A stretch of 64,000 nt of DNA from Candidatus Eiseniibacteriota bacterium (GCA_020633975.1 JACKCR010000002.1:1240001-1304000), one strand, 5' to 3'. Shown: positions 9,423-18,919, counted from the stretch's first letter. Notes: generated by a model from the letters alone, not told the origin. Program-made: numbers and translations.

Positions 9423-10022
9423 CTAGCGGGCCCGGTACACGTCAGGCGAGTCGTCCTGCGTGGCTACCCTTGTGGGGCCTGCCGCCGTCACGGACTCCTC
9501 GTGCACGAGCCGGCCGCCGTAGTATCCAGCGCCAAGGGCGGCTAGCGACGACGCCACGACGATGCTGGCGACGACCCACCGGAGGACGTTCACGGTCCGC
9601 GTCGAGCGCGCGGACTTTCCAGCGGCCTCCCTTCCGAACTCGCCCACGGACTCTGCTGAGACCTTCCTACGTCCTGCCCGAGGACGGGACTGGAGTAGGA
9701 GGAACGCGCGCCCAGCAAGGGCGAGTCCGGCGAGCCAGGCGCACCAGCCCCCGAAGAGTTCGTGACGCTCGGCGAGACGAAGGGCGGTGTCGCCCTCGAG
9801 CTGGTGTCCGGACAGGGCGGCATCGCCCGTGGACGAGGCGACGATCGCGGCCAGTGCGGTCAGGAGCAGCGCCGCGTCCAGCCCTCCCGGCCGCACCGGT
9901 GCGGGAAGCCCGCGAGCCGGGCCCGCAGTGGACCGGGCGGCGTCCCAAACCGCCCATCCCGCTGCGATGGGCAGCCAGGCGACCGGGAAGTGAACGAGGA
10001 ACGGATGTGGATCAGCCAACAT
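9423..10022 (-). CDS. DUF2231-like membrane protein
   Basis: 199 residues from ATG 10022. The N terminus DPHPFLVHFPVAWLPIAAGWAVW is characteristic of DUF2231 membrane proteins, followed by a second hydrophobic helix (LLLTALAAIVASSTGDAAL) and a third (FGGWCAWLAGLALAGRAFLLL). A fourth membrane segment (VVASIVVASSLAALGAGYYGG) follows a basic linker. Some DUF2231 proteins sit in electron-transfer or metal contexts; here there is no informative neighbour. The start is supported only by a weak AGGA. It is convergent with the SDR gene. Confidence 0.65.
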   Translation of the reverse strand: MLADPHPFLVHFPVAWLPIAAGWAVWDAARSTAGPARGLPAPVRPGGLDAALLLTALAAIVASSTGDAALSGHQLEGDTALRLAERHELFGGWCAWLAGLALAGRAFLLLQSRPRAGRRKVSAESVGEFGREAAGKSARSTRTVNVLRWVVASIVVASSLAALGAGYYGGRLVHEESVTAAGPTRVATQDDSPDVYRAR

Positions 10023-10429
10023 GATTGCATTGTCCTGGGAACTCGCTCCCACGACCAGGGTATCTCTCACTGAACACGATCTTGGGTACTGCGAGCTTTC
10101 CGAGATCGGGGCTGCGGCCGGGACGCTAAAACGTCTCGGCGACCGGCCCCGGCCTCGTGGGGTGAGCGGTCCCACCCTTTCGACGGCAGCGGCGACCTGA
10201 GCGTCTTGGGATCTCGACCCCCCCACCCCAATTGGGGCGCTCCTGGTCTCCGCTGCCGGCTTTGTTTCTCGGCCTCCACAAACGCACCGAGACGCCAAAA
10301 GAAGCGTCGGGTTCCCAAACGGGCCCGGCGCTTCTCCGTTCCGTGCGTGCTCGTCCGCCCGCTCCGCTACCAGGCCACCGCGTCACGTCTCGGACTCTGC
10401 ACTCGATCCTTCTGCTCGGTTCCCCACTC
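10023..10429. other. Intergenic region with CCCCAATTGGGG palindrome
   Basis: A 12-bp perfect palindrome CCCCAATTGGGG lies at 10226-10237. Several long overlapping frames here reflect GC bias and have no family resemblance. The region presumably includes the promoter of the DUF2231 gene, but no clear -35/-10 pair was found. Confidence 0.4.
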
Positions 10430-10555
10430 GGACTTGCCACCCAGACTTGCCGCCCGGACTTGCCGCCCGGACTTGCCGCTCGGACTTGCCGCCCGGACCT
10501 ACCGCCCGGACTTACCGCCCGGACTTACCGCCCGGACTTACCGGACCTGCCACTC
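10430..10555. repeat. 13-bp tandem repeat (minisatellite), about ten units
   Basis: Unit GGACTTGCCGCCC repeated head to tail. Full units start at 10430, 10443, 10456, 10469, 10482, 10495, 10508 and 10521, a 9-bp partial unit at 10534, and a last diverged unit at 10543. Units differ by one or two substitutions (TTGCC to TTACC in units 6-9). Thirteen is not a multiple of three, so the array is not maintained as a protein repeat. Confidence 0.9.
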
Positions 10556-10563
10556 GGATTCCG

Positions 10564-10605
10564 CGCCAAAAGAAACAGCCGCCTCCCATGGAAGGGAGGC
10601 GGCTG
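10564..10605 (-). terminator. Rho-independent terminator of the metalloprotease gene
   Basis: Twelve-bp perfect stem CAGCCGCCTCCC / GGGAGGCGGCTG (10576-10587 and 10594-10605) with a 6-nt loop. On the minus strand it is followed by TTTCTTTTGG (10566-10575). It sits 70 bp beyond the metalloprotease stop. Confidence 0.85.
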
Positions 10606-10674
10606 CCTCGAACTATCCGTCTATGGCTCGACCCGAGGGACGAGCTACGGCAGCCGACTCACGACAGCCGTCGA

Positions 10675-13602
10675 CTACTTCTGGACCGTGATCTTCCGGG
10701 TCGCGGTGTACTCACCGGTCACCATCTGGACGTAGTAGACGCCCGATCCGACCGAGTGCCCGCGGTCGTCCTTCCCGTCCCATTCCACGCTGTGCGTTCC
10801 GGCCTCGAAAGCGCCGTTCGCAAGCACGCGGAGCGAACGGCCCGATACGTCGAAGACCTCGACGTTCACGTCTGTGCGGGTCGGAACCTGGAAAGCGATC
10901 CTTCCCTGGCCCGCGATCGGATTCGGACGTGCCCCGAGAAGCGCATACCGCGCAACGTCCGCACCGATCGAAGGAGCGTCGGCGGGATCCTGCGTCGTTC
11001 CGATGACGACCGAGAAGTCGTCCAGTCCGGCCTCGACGATCGAACCGGTGGCGAGATCCGACGCGAGGAACTTGAACTGGATGTTGCCAGGCGTTCCAAA
11101 GATCGAGACGAGGTCCGCACGGATCTGGAACCACTGGTTCTGGTTGTCCTGGTTCCGCTCGAGGTCGATCCAGGGACCGCCGTCGTTGCGCACCTGAACC
11201 ACCCACTCGTCCGCGTTCGGGGCATTGCCCTTGTCGTTCGAGTACCAGCGCCAGTACTTCACGATCGCAAACTCTCCGCCGCTCGCATCGTACACGGGCG
11301 AATAGAGCGTGGTGGTGCCACCGTCGACGTCGTTCTCGCCAACGGCTCCGCCGACCGTGCCCTGGCCTGTCACCCAGGCGTTGACACCCGGATTCGGGGT
11401 GTGGTCGTCCTCGGGCTGGGCCTCGGTTCCGTTCGGGTTGACACGGACCCAGATCCCCGTGCTCGCGTCGTCCGAACCCTCGGAGTTCACAGACCAACCA
11501 CCAGCAGCTTCCATGTCGTCGAACACCGTGGGCGCATCGACATAGTGGAGTGTGGCCGGCGCATCGAGCGGTGAGGTTCCGGCATAGCCCTGATCGTCCT
11601 CAGCGGAGATCTGGTAGGCGACTTCCTCGTTCGCATCGATGGCGAACGACGCGGTGTAGGTGGCCCCGCTCGTGTTCGTCATCTGAACCTGGCTCGGACC
11701 GACGCCGTTGACCCAGTAGTCGACGACGACGGAGCCGGGGATGATGTTCGCCCCGGTGACCGTACTCGTCACGTCCGCGACCAGATCCACCGTCCCTTCC
11801 GGATGGGGGCTCGCCGGCGGAGTGTGCTGGATGAACACGCCGATGACCACGAGCGGACACTCGAACCCGTGCTGCCCGATACCGGTGCAGATCGCATCGA
11901 AGTTCGGCGTACCGTTGATCAGGTCTCCGTCATCGTCGTCCGCGATGAACATCGACAAAGCCTGGTCCGGCTGGTTCGTCGGCTGTTCGAGGATCCGGCC
12001 GAAGTGCCACAGCTGTGCGGCGCGGAACTCCCCGGCCTCTTGACCGAGGCTGGCCTCGAGCGCCTCCCGCACGTCCCAAACCGCGCCGGCCATGATCCGG
12101 CCGTCATTGTGGACCTGACCCGTCAGGTCCTCCGGATACTGGAGCGTGTTGTCCGAGTTCCGGATGCCGGCCGAGCAGTTCAGTTGGAAGCCACGGCCGA
12201 TGATCGATTCGTCCGTGATGAAGTTCGCGAGGATGTCGGAGTTGCCTTCGCCCAGTCCTTCGTTGCCCTGGCCGCCGATGATCGCGTTCTGCACGCCATG
12301 GCCGAACTCGTGGTGGACGACGCCCTGGATCTCACCGGAGTTGGCGCAACCGCCGCCAGCGTTGTAGAAGTTGATCGTTCCGTTCCAGAACGCGTTGCAG
12401 GTGCCGGAGACTCCGACGCGGGCAGTCATCCGCTGGTTGATGTAGCCGAAGGTCGGGTCGAACGTCGAGATGAAGTCGTGGACGTCGGAGACACCCTCGA
12501 ACACGTCACGTTCGTCCTGACGGGAGTTCGCGTCGGTCCAGTCGATCGTGAACGGAGTGCCACCATCGGCCGTACCCGTGAACGACGCGTCCGAGCCACC
12601 GCTCGAACGGTTGACGTCGCAGTACGGACCATAGAAGCGAGACGTCACGGTCGCAGATCCGCTCCCCGCACCGATCGACCAGTTGCCGTCGACATCGGAG
12701 TTCGTCGTCCCCTGACCACTGACGGAGACTTCCATGTACCCAACGGGGCCGGGAGTCTCTCCGTTGCAGTAGGTGTCTTGCTCCACGTCTGCTTCGGTAG
12801 TTCCCGAGAAGTAGTGGACGTCGTCGTAGCGCCAAACGATTTCACCGGCATGCGCGTCGACATACGTCTGCCAGATTGCGTAGGGCTCCTGGATCTCGAT
12901 GCGGAATTCGTAAACGAGATGATGACGAACCTGGTCGACACCGGTAGCGAAGGGAAGGACCTTGAGGACCGGTTCGCCGACGATGGAGTCCACGGAGGGG
13001 TCGAACCCGAGGTCCTTCGTGGCCGCGAACTCAGCTTCGGCAAGAGAGACGGTCGGATTCGGGTCGAGCGTGATGTTCGAGTAGAAGTCCGAACCCATCA
13101 CGAACAGTCGACCGCTCTCGAGGAACGTCGCGTGGTACCTCCCCCCCATCACTTCGTACCCGTTCCACACCTGCTGGAAGTGCGCCGCGACCTTTCCAAG
13201 TCCTCGCGTGACCTTGAGGAGTTCGAGCGAGCTGGGGTCGAGTCCGAGCGCCTGCGAGTTCTGCGTCGCGACGGACAGGGCAGCGTCGGCCGCGTCGAAG
13301 TCCGCCACGAGGGAACCGGCGACATTGGCACCCGAGCCGAGGATCCGGTGCGGCGTGTTCGTCTGCGGGTTCCAAGACTGCACCATCCAATCACCCCCGT
13401 ACGCCCCCTCCACGGAGGTCGCCGCGTCGAGCGAGGCCTGGACGGTCTGAGACGTCTGGTAGACGCCCGTGGGGTAGGTGGGAATCGGAATCTCGAGATG
13501 AGTTTGGTCGACGGGCGCGAATGCACTCGCGTCCGTGGCGTTCCAGACGGTAGCGCCGGCGGCAGCCGAAGCCAGGATCACCAGCCTTAGCGATCGGTTC
13601 AT
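10675..13602 (-). CDS. Secreted M36 (fungalysin)-type zinc metalloprotease with FlgD-like C-terminal domain
   Basis: 975 residues; ATG 13602 has AAAGGGGA upstream and opens a signal peptide ending near ATDASA. Residues about 90-255 form a fungalysin/thermolysin propeptide and PepSY-like inhibitory region (FVMGSDFYSNI, AYAIWQTYVDAHAGEIVWRYD). The zinc site is HEFGH at 431-435, with the third ligand Glu in GLGEGNSD near 452. That is the M36/M4 pattern, with GNSD rather than the GxxD of thermolysin. After the catalytic part come Ig-like and MAM-like beta domains, and the last 85 residues are the FlgD-like domain shared with neighbours (NVEVFDVSGRSLRVL, tail RKITVQK). Probably autoprocessed after export and used to degrade extracellular protein. 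Confidence 0.9.
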   Translation of the reverse strand: MNRSLRLVILASAAAGATVWNATDASAFAPVDQTHLEIPIPTYPTGVYQTSQTVQASLDAATSVEGAYGGDWMVQSWNPQTNTPHRILGSGANVAGSLVADFDAADAALSVATQNSQALGLDPSSLELLKVTRGLGKVAAHFQQVWNGYEVMGGRYHATFLESGRLFVMGSDFYSNITLDPNPTVSLAEAEFAATKDLGFDPSVDSIVGEPVLKVLPFATGVDQVRHHLVYEFRIEIQEPYAIWQTYVDAHAGEIVWRYDDVHYFSGTTEADVEQDTYCNGETPGPVGYMEVSVSGQGTTNSDVDGNWSIGAGSGSATVTSRFYGPYCDVNRSSGGSDASFTGTADGGTPFTIDWTDANSRQDERDVFEGVSDVHDFISTFDPTFGYINQRMTARVGVSGTCNAFWNGTINFYNAGGGCANSGEIQGVVHHEFGHGVQNAIIGGQGNEGLGEGNSDILANFITDESIIGRGFQLNCSAGIRNSDNTLQYPEDLTGQVHNDGRIMAGAVWDVREALEASLGQEAGEFRAAQLWHFGRILEQPTNQPDQALSMFIADDDDGDLINGTPNFDAICTGIGQHGFECPLVVIGVFIQHTPPASPHPEGTVDLVADVTSTVTGANIIPGSVVVDYWVNGVGPSQVQMTNTSGATYTASFAIDANEEVAYQISAEDDQGYAGTSPLDAPATLHYVDAPTVFDDMEAAGGWSVNSEGSDDASTGIWVRVNPNGTEAQPEDDHTPNPGVNAWVTGQGTVGGAVGENDVDGGTTTLYSPVYDASGGEFAIVKYWRWYSNDKGNAPNADEWVVQVRNDGGPWIDLERNQDNQNQWFQIRADLVSIFGTPGNIQFKFLASDLATGSIVEAGLDDFSVVIGTTQDPADAPSIGADVARYALLGARPNPIAGQGRIAFQVPTRTDVNVEVFDVSGRSLRVLANGAFEAGTHSVEWDGKDDRGHSVGSGVYYVQMVTGEYTATRKITVQK

Positions 13603-13986
13603 GGACGTACTGTCCCCTTTCTCCAGTGGTCGAGAAGGTGAGTGATTGCGGCACCGATTCCCAGGTGCGGTACAGCCGGCCACGAGGGGCTCGGGGTGGT
13701 CGGACCGAGTGCGGGAATCGTCCGTCCATCATATCGCACCGTTCGCCGTGTCGACCATCCCCCTCGTAGGCCGGGGCGCCCGAGCCCCGGACCTTGGGTG
13801 AACCCCAAGAGCTTGTGATCACGGCTTTTGGAACGGTCATTCCTGATCGAACGGTTCCGCTAATGTTGCGTCGACCTTATGTCAACGAGAAGCGCGGTTG
13901 CCCGCCGTACGCACAATCCCGTACACTTTGTAACCGTGATCCTGAATCCACTCACTTTTCCGCAATTCTTTGAGGGGAACCCAATC
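13603..13986. other. Divergent intergenic region between two secreted-protein genes
   Basis: 384 bp. The plus-strand promoter candidate at 13898-13927 is described separately. On the minus strand TATGAT (13728-13733) with TCGACA (13749-13754) could serve the protease but the spacer is only 15 bp. No gene was seen. Confidence 0.4.
13898..13927 (+). promoter_or_regulatory. Candidate promoter of the 684-residue secreted protein
   Basis: TTGCCC (13898-13903), 18-bp spacer, TACACT (13922-13927). The start would be near 13934, about 50 nt before ATG 13987. Moderate match. Confidence 0.4.
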
Positions 13987-16041
13987 ATGCAGTTTGCTCT
14001 TCGTCTCGGGGCGCTCGCGGCTGCCGGCGCCATGTGCCTGGCCGCTTCGGGTTCGGATGCCGCTGAGATCTGGTCGGTCCAGGACGGTCAAACGTCGCTC
14101 CTGTTCAACACGGAGCTGATGAACGAGCTCGGCCTCACTGTTACAGGCGTCGAGGAGACGCCCACCGGTGCAGTCGTCCTGATGGATCCGGATGCTCCGG
14201 CGTGGCACTTCCAGATGACCCCCGCCAGCGACTTCTCCTTCGAGGTCGAGAAGGGTGCCTTCCACGCGACAGGCCCGCTCAGCGGCCACCTCGCGCACCT
14301 CGGCACGTTCTCGATCCGTAACAACGCAACCGGAGAGGTCTTCGCCTTCCGTGACTTCGACGTCGTCCCGGCGACGCAGCAGACGGCGATCGGCCCCACG
14401 ACGATCTTCCAGCTCAGCGAGGTCGGTGCCGCTCCCCTCTTCGACCTCGTTCATGGCGGAATCGTCTACGACCGCGACAGCGAGACGATGCGGGTCATCG
14501 GATTCGACATCCAGATCAACTCAGAGTTCGCCCAGCGCCTCGGTCGTCCGGAACTCGATGGTCAGTTCATCGGCGCGGGTGAGACGATGGCGAACGTGCT
14601 CTGGACGGACGGCGCCTACGCCGGTGAGAACCCGGGCCCGAACCCCGAAGGAACGTGCGACTTCCGCGACGTGGCCCTCGGAATCCTCAGCGACATCAGC
14701 TACATCAACCGGGATGGCGTCTACCCGACCGGTGTCGTCGGCCTGGCCATGGCCACGACTTCCTGCAACCTCGGCAACTGCGACGTCGAGTGGCACGCGC
14801 CGATGCAGGAGGACCACCCTGGTATCGCCATGCACCTCTACCGAGAGACGGCCGGCGTTCTCGAGCAGATCGGTGTCAGCGACATCAAGCACGGCTTCTT
14901 CGCTCTCTCGAGCAGCCAGTGCACCCCCTGCCAGAACCCGTCGAACGGTTCGTTCCTCGGTGTCGGTTGCTCCGACACGTACGGCGTCGGCAACAACTCG
15001 GACCGGAACTGGCTCGCCCCTCGTGACGAGTGGCAGGCCTACCCGGGAACGTGGACCTGCAACGGCAGCCACTTCTCCGGTGGCCAGAACGACTGCGTCC
15101 GTCGCCACGGCAGCAGCGGTCACGGCCCCACCGACCACCGTCTCCAGGTTACCGATGCTGAGCTCGACATCGCAGGCAACTACTTCTTCGAGGGCCTCTA
15201 TGTCGTCCGCGGCGACCAGAACAGGATCAACAACTACGGCTGGCGTCCCTGCACGTTCAACCGTAGCGGCAACTCCTACAACTTCTCCGATGGTTCCGGC
15301 TATCCGGTGATCGAGGGGCCGAAGATCCTCACCTGGGGCGATATGCAGAGCTGGGGTGAGTTCCCTGGCAACGGCCAGATCATCGTCTCGTCCAAGGTCA
15401 CGTCGATGCCGGGCAACCTCTGGGCCTACGAGTACGCGATTCTCAACTTCGACTCCGACATCGACGTTCAGTCCTTCTCGGTTCCGGTCGGAACGTCCAC
15501 GATCTCGAACATCGGATTCCATGACCCGAATCTGAACGATCTCGACTCGTGGGACGCGACGGTCGCCGACGGGAAGATCACCTGGACCACCACCGCGAAC
15601 GTGATCACCTACGGCGAGATGTACAACTTCCGCTTCACGTCGGACGCGGAGCCGGCGGACGGTGTGGCCGACGCCACCGGTACTGGCCCGGGTAGCCCGG
15701 TGATCTCGGTCGACGCCCGCATCCCGGGATTCGACCCGGCCAGCGTCGGCGAGCTCGCCGGTGCCGCGGGGCTCCAGCTCCGGAACGCCCCGAACCCGCT
15801 CAGCGCATCGACCACGATCTCCTTCCAGCTCAGCGAGACGGCCGAGACCTCCCTCGACATCTACGATGCGAGTGGTCGTCAGGTCCGGTCGCTGGTGAGT
15901 GGTGATCTCGCGGCCGGCACGCACAGCTTCGAGTGGAATGGAACTCGCGCAGACGGCGTGAAGGTGCCCTCGGGCGTCTACTACTACCGCCTGCGTGCGG
16001 GCCAGCTCCAGGACGTCCGGTCTCTCCGCGTTCTGAACTAA
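13987..16041 (+). CDS. Secreted Cys-containing protein with FlgD-like C-terminal domain
   Basis: 684 residues; ATG 13987 follows GAGGGGAA (13971-13978) and starts a signal peptide ending GSDAAE near residue 27. The central region (about 215-360) has a dense run of Cys/His/Trp motifs: CNLGNCDVEWHAPM, DIKHGFFALSSSQCTPC, GVGCSDTYGVGNNSDRNW and DCVRRHGSSGHGPTDHR. The GCSD-x-Y-x-x-G stretch resembles a domain I recall from secreted proteins of planctomycetes and related uncultured bacteria, without known function. A beta-sandwich region follows, then the FlgD-like C-terminal domain (LDIYDASGRQVRSLVSG, tail RSLRVLN). The Cys pairs suggest disulfides, so it is likely extracellular. An enzymatic role is possible but not shown. 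Confidence 0.85.
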   Translation: MQFALRLGALAAAGAMCLAASGSDAAEIWSVQDGQTSLLFNTELMNELGLTVTGVEETPTGAVVLMDPDAPAWHFQMTPASDFSFEVEKGAFHATGPLSGHLAHLGTFSIRNNATGEVFAFRDFDVVPATQQTAIGPTTIFQLSEVGAAPLFDLVHGGIVYDRDSETMRVIGFDIQINSEFAQRLGRPELDGQFIGAGETMANVLWTDGAYAGENPGPNPEGTCDFRDVALGILSDISYINRDGVYPTGVVGLAMATTSCNLGNCDVEWHAPMQEDHPGIAMHLYRETAGVLEQIGVSDIKHGFFALSSSQCTPCQNPSNGSFLGVGCSDTYGVGNNSDRNWLAPRDEWQAYPGTWTCNGSHFSGGQNDCVRRHGSSGHGPTDHRLQVTDAELDIAGNYFFEGLYVVRGDQNRINNYGWRPCTFNRSGNSYNFSDGSGYPVIEGPKILTWGDMQSWGEFPGNGQIIVSSKVTSMPGNLWAYEYAILNFDSDIDVQSFSVPVGTSTISNIGFHDPNLNDLDSWDATVADGKITWTTTANVITYGEMYNFRFTSDAEPADGVADATGTGPGSPVISVDARIPGFDPASVGELAGAAGLQLRNAPNPLSASTTISFQLSETAETSLDIYDASGRQVRSLVSGDLAAGTHSFEWNGTRADGVKVPSGVYYYRLRAGQLQDVRSLRVLN

Positions 16042-16091
16042 GTCCGCCCCCCTACCTTCCGGCGCCTCACGGCACCGAGGGTCCCTGACTC

Positions 16092-16130
16092 GACGGGACC
16101 GCTGCTTCGGTAGCGGTCCCGTCCTCGCTT
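16092..16130 (+). terminator. Rho-independent terminator, possibly bidirectional
   Basis: Twelve-bp perfect stem GACGGGACCGCT / AGCGGTCCCGTC (16092-16103 and 16112-16123), 8-nt loop, followed by CTCGCTT. It sits between two convergent genes. The T-tract is weak, so the strength is uncertain. Confidence 0.65.
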
Positions 16131-16169
16131 CGGCGCGTCGCCGGCGCGGAGTGCGCCCGGTGACACACG

Positions 16170-17801
16170 TCAACGGTGAGCCAATGCAACCCAACGAATC
16201 GTCCTCCGGTCTCGCCCGTCCGAAAAGGTGAGCCAACCCGTGCGTGCCCCCTGGCTCATCTCCTCGGACCACCGGATCCTCTCGCCGCTCCGAAGGAGGC
16301 CGCCGGCGAGTTTCCTCCCATCCGCTCCAAGGCTGGCCCATTCCAGTTCGCAGTGGGCCTCCCCAATGACGGAGAGAACCGCACCGTCCCGAACCGGCTG
16401 CGGGCTCAGCACCACGGTCCACGGGGGGTCTGTCGGGGCCTGGGCCGGGACGGGGACGTCCGGCCCGGTCAGGACGAGCAGCGAGTCGTCCTGCGGGGTG
16501 AGACTGGGGCGTGACCACTTGTGCATCGCTCCCCGACCGGACGAGGTCGTCTCCCAGGGCGCCCCGATCCAAAGGCCACTGGGCGATGCCGAGAGCGACG
16601 TCCCCAGGTATCCGGCGGACGTCCCGTCCATGACGGTTCCCCAACGGTACGTACCATCGCATCGATCCCACCCCACCACGTCGACTCGCCCGTTGCCGGC
16701 CCCACTTCCCGGCGCAGAGACCGCGAGCACCGGCCCGGTACAGGCAGAGGTGACGACAGGCTCGATCGCCGCCCCGAACCACGCGCCCGGTTCATCCACA
16801 CTGCGGACGATGTCTGGTGCGACGGGGAAACCCGGCCCGCGGTAGATGGAGCATCGCCCGCGAGTGCCCCCCACTCCAGGAGCCCCGACTGCCCAAAGTG
16901 CCCGACCGTCTCCGGGAGGGAGCGCCGCAACTCCCACCGCGAATCCGAAGTAGGCGTACGGCTCTCCGCCCTCTACGGACCAGGTCGGGAACGCGCTCAG
17001 GCCTCCGCCGGTGCCCAGGAAGATCTCCGCCCGTCCCTCCCTGTTCTGGCCCCAGGAACCCTCCGGCGACCCGACCAGTAGGTCGTCTCTGCCGTCGCCG
17101 TCGAAGTCGGCGGAGTCGAGGGCTCGGCCGAACGCTGCAGCGGTAGCCCGTCCGGTGAGGGTGACCCAGGGGATCGAGTCCGGACCCGACGCGCGGGACC
17201 GATAGACGTGAACGGCTCCCTCGAACGACCAGACTCCCGAATAGGTCCCCGCGCCGACAGCGAGGTCTTGCCAGCCGTCTCCGTCCGGATCGAACGTGAG
17301 TAGGGAAACGCCGAAGCTCTCCCCCGACACGCGCTCCACGAGCCGGTAGCTCGGCTCCTGCTCGAAGCCTTCGTCCAAGCCCCGGTGGACTCGCACTTCG
17401 CCCCGAACCTCGCCGGTGATCGATCCAGGGGCGGAGATGACGAGGTCGTCCCGCCCATCCCGATCGATGTCTGCGTGCCCGATGGCTGTTCCCAATCCGG
17501 ATCCGGGCGCTCCAGCCCAAGACTGGAGCAGTTCACAGGTCCAGGGGTCGAGGACCCCGCACCAACCTGCACCGCCGTCCGCGAACGGGCTCGATACGAC
17601 GACAAGCTGGTCACCCAGCGCGTGAATGCGCTCGCCGAACCGATCCACTCCAAACTCGCAATCCGCGCCGGATCTGAGCGAATCACCGGCGCAAACGACG
17701 GTAGAGGCCAAAGTGGCAGCAACAAGGCATGCGCCCAACGATGGAACGAAGAACGACGAGCGGATGAAGCTACGACAACCGGTGTCTGGGATTCGACTCA
17801 T
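16170..17801 (-). CDS. Secreted FG-GAP (integrin-alpha-like) beta-propeller protein
   Basis: 543 residues from ATG 17801; an in-frame TTG at 17813 is an alternative. A signal peptide covers about 1-40 (LGACLVAATLASTVVCAGD). The body contains FG-GAP repeats with calcium loops: DIDRDGRDDL, DPDGDGWQDL and DFDGDGRDDL, each followed by a GS/GA strand. That indicates a seven-bladed propeller. The C terminus resembles a degenerate version of the FlgD-like domain (VVLSPQPVRDGAVLSV, then GWLTFSDGRDRRTIRWVALAHR). Such proteins usually bind ligands or matrix at the cell surface. It is divergent from hflK. Confidence 0.85.
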   Translation of the reverse strand: MSRIPDTGCRSFIRSSFFVPSLGACLVAATLASTVVCAGDSLRSGADCEFGVDRFGERIHALGDQLVVVSSPFADGGAGWCGVLDPWTCELLQSWAGAPGSGLGTAIGHADIDRDGRDDLVISAPGSITGEVRGEVRVHRGLDEGFEQEPSYRLVERVSGESFGVSLLTFDPDGDGWQDLAVGAGTYSGVWSFEGAVHVYRSRASGPDSIPWVTLTGRATAAAFGRALDSADFDGDGRDDLLVGSPEGSWGQNREGRAEIFLGTGGGLSAFPTWSVEGGEPYAYFGFAVGVAALPPGDGRALWAVGAPGVGGTRGRCSIYRGPGFPVAPDIVRSVDEPGAWFGAAIEPVVTSACTGPVLAVSAPGSGAGNGRVDVVGWDRCDGTYRWGTVMDGTSAGYLGTSLSASPSGLWIGAPWETTSSGRGAMHKWSRPSLTPQDDSLLVLTGPDVPVPAQAPTDPPWTVVLSPQPVRDGAVLSVIGEAHCELEWASLGADGRKLAGGLLRSGERIRWSEEMSQGARTGWLTFSDGRDRRTIRWVALAHR

Positions 17802-17915
17802 ACCCGAGACCAATGCGAAATGCGTGCCGGTTACTCTTACGTTAGCGAGGCGACACGGCTAGGATGACTCGTTCGGAGCCCTCACAGGGCCGAGTCCACG
17901 GAAAGGAGACGTCCG

Positions 17916-18917
17916 ATGAATCGCGACCCGTTCGGTGACGAAATCCAAATGCCGGATATCCGAATCCCCCGGCCTCCCATGGGGCTGGTTCGGATACTCG
18001 CCCTCCTGATCGTGCTCTTGGCCTTCGTTCTCTCCGCCGTCTTCACTGTCAGCCCCGAGGAGATTGGGGTCGTGATGCGGTTCGGGAAGTTCACTCGGAC
18101 GACCGAGCCTGGCCTCCACGCCCGCCTCCCCTTCGGAATCGAGACGGTGCGAAAGGTGCCGGTGCAGCGGCAGCTCAAGCAGGAGTTCGGATTCCGAACG
18201 GTGTCGAGCGCGGGCCGGGCCGGCCCTACCCAGTACAGCAAGCAAGGGCTTTCTGGTGAGTCCTTGATGTTGACGGGTGACCTGAATGCCGCTGACGTCG
18301 AGTGGGTGGTCCAGTACCGGATCGTCGACGCCTACAAGTATCTCTTCCGAGTCAGAGACGTCACCTCCACCTTCCGCGCCATGGCGGAGGCCGTGATGCG
18401 GCAGGTGGTCGGGGATCGAACCGTCAACGAGGTGCTCACCGTCGGGCGTCAGGAGGTCGCGGACCTCGCGGGTCGACACCTACAAGAGCTGTGCGATCAG
18501 TACGAGACCGGGATCCAGATCGACCAGGTCGTCCTCCAGGACGTGAACCCACCGGAACCGGTGAAGCCTTCATTCAACGAGGTGAACACGGCACAGCAGG
18601 AGAAGGAACGGCTCATCAACGAAGCGCAGTCCGAGTACAACCGGGTCATCCCCCGGGCGCGTGGAGAGGCCCAACAGGTGATCAGCGAAGCCGAGGGATA
18701 CGCGCTCGAGAGGGTCAACGTGGCCCGCGGAGATTCGGCGCGATTCGTCGCGCTCTACGAAGCGTACCGACAAGCCCCGGACGTAACACGGAAACGGATC
18801 TACCTCGAAACGCTCGGAGAGATCCTGCCCCGCGTTCCGAACAAGGTGTTGGTCGACGATGACCTCCGGAGCGTCCTGCCACTTCTCGACCTCAAGGCCA
18901 AGAAGGGAGACAACTGA
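17916..18917 (+). CDS. hflK: HflK, SPFH-domain membrane protease regulator
   Basis: 333 residues; ATG 17916 with AAAGGAGA upstream. HflK with HflC forms a large membrane ring that surrounds and restrains the FtsH protease. One membrane segment (about 23-45) follows a short proline-rich N-terminal tail; the SPFH/band-7 domain starts at VSPEEIGVVMRFGKF. The coiled-coil (QQEKERLINEAQSEYNRVIPRARGEAQ region, about 225-270) and the NPPEPVKPSFNEVNTA motif are typical of HflK rather than HflC. It is followed after 2 bp by hflC. FtsH itself is not in the window. Confidence 0.95.
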   Translation: MNRDPFGDEIQMPDIRIPRPPMGLVRILALLIVLLAFVLSAVFTVSPEEIGVVMRFGKFTRTTEPGLHARLPFGIETVRKVPVQRQLKQEFGFRTVSSAGRAGPTQYSKQGLSGESLMLTGDLNAADVEWVVQYRIVDAYKYLFRVRDVTSTFRAMAEAVMRQVVGDRTVNEVLTVGRQEVADLAGRHLQELCDQYETGIQIDQVVLQDVNPPEPVKPSFNEVNTAQQEKERLINEAQSEYNRVIPRARGEAQQVISEAEGYALERVNVARGDSARFVALYEAYRQAPDVTRKRIYLETLGEILPRVPNKVLVDDDLRSVLPLLDLKAKKGDN

Positions 18918-18919
18918 TC

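Noticed and set aside
10430-10555. CRISPR array
   Set aside because: Units of 13 bp are contiguous with no spacers and no cas genes nearby.
10206-10691. Repetitive peptide frames across the 13-bp repeat array
   Set aside because: All three frames stay open only because the unit has no stop; unit length is not a multiple of three and no start signal precedes it.
11803-13590. Long open frame of 595 codons on the plus strand opposite the metalloprotease gene
   Set aside because: Arises from high GC and third-position bias; composition is Arg/Val/Asp-rich without any family motif, while the minus strand has a complete protease.
14521-16782. 753-codon minus-strand open frame spanning two genes
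   Set aside because: Covers a terminator and parts of two clear genes on either strand; no motif and no ribosome site.
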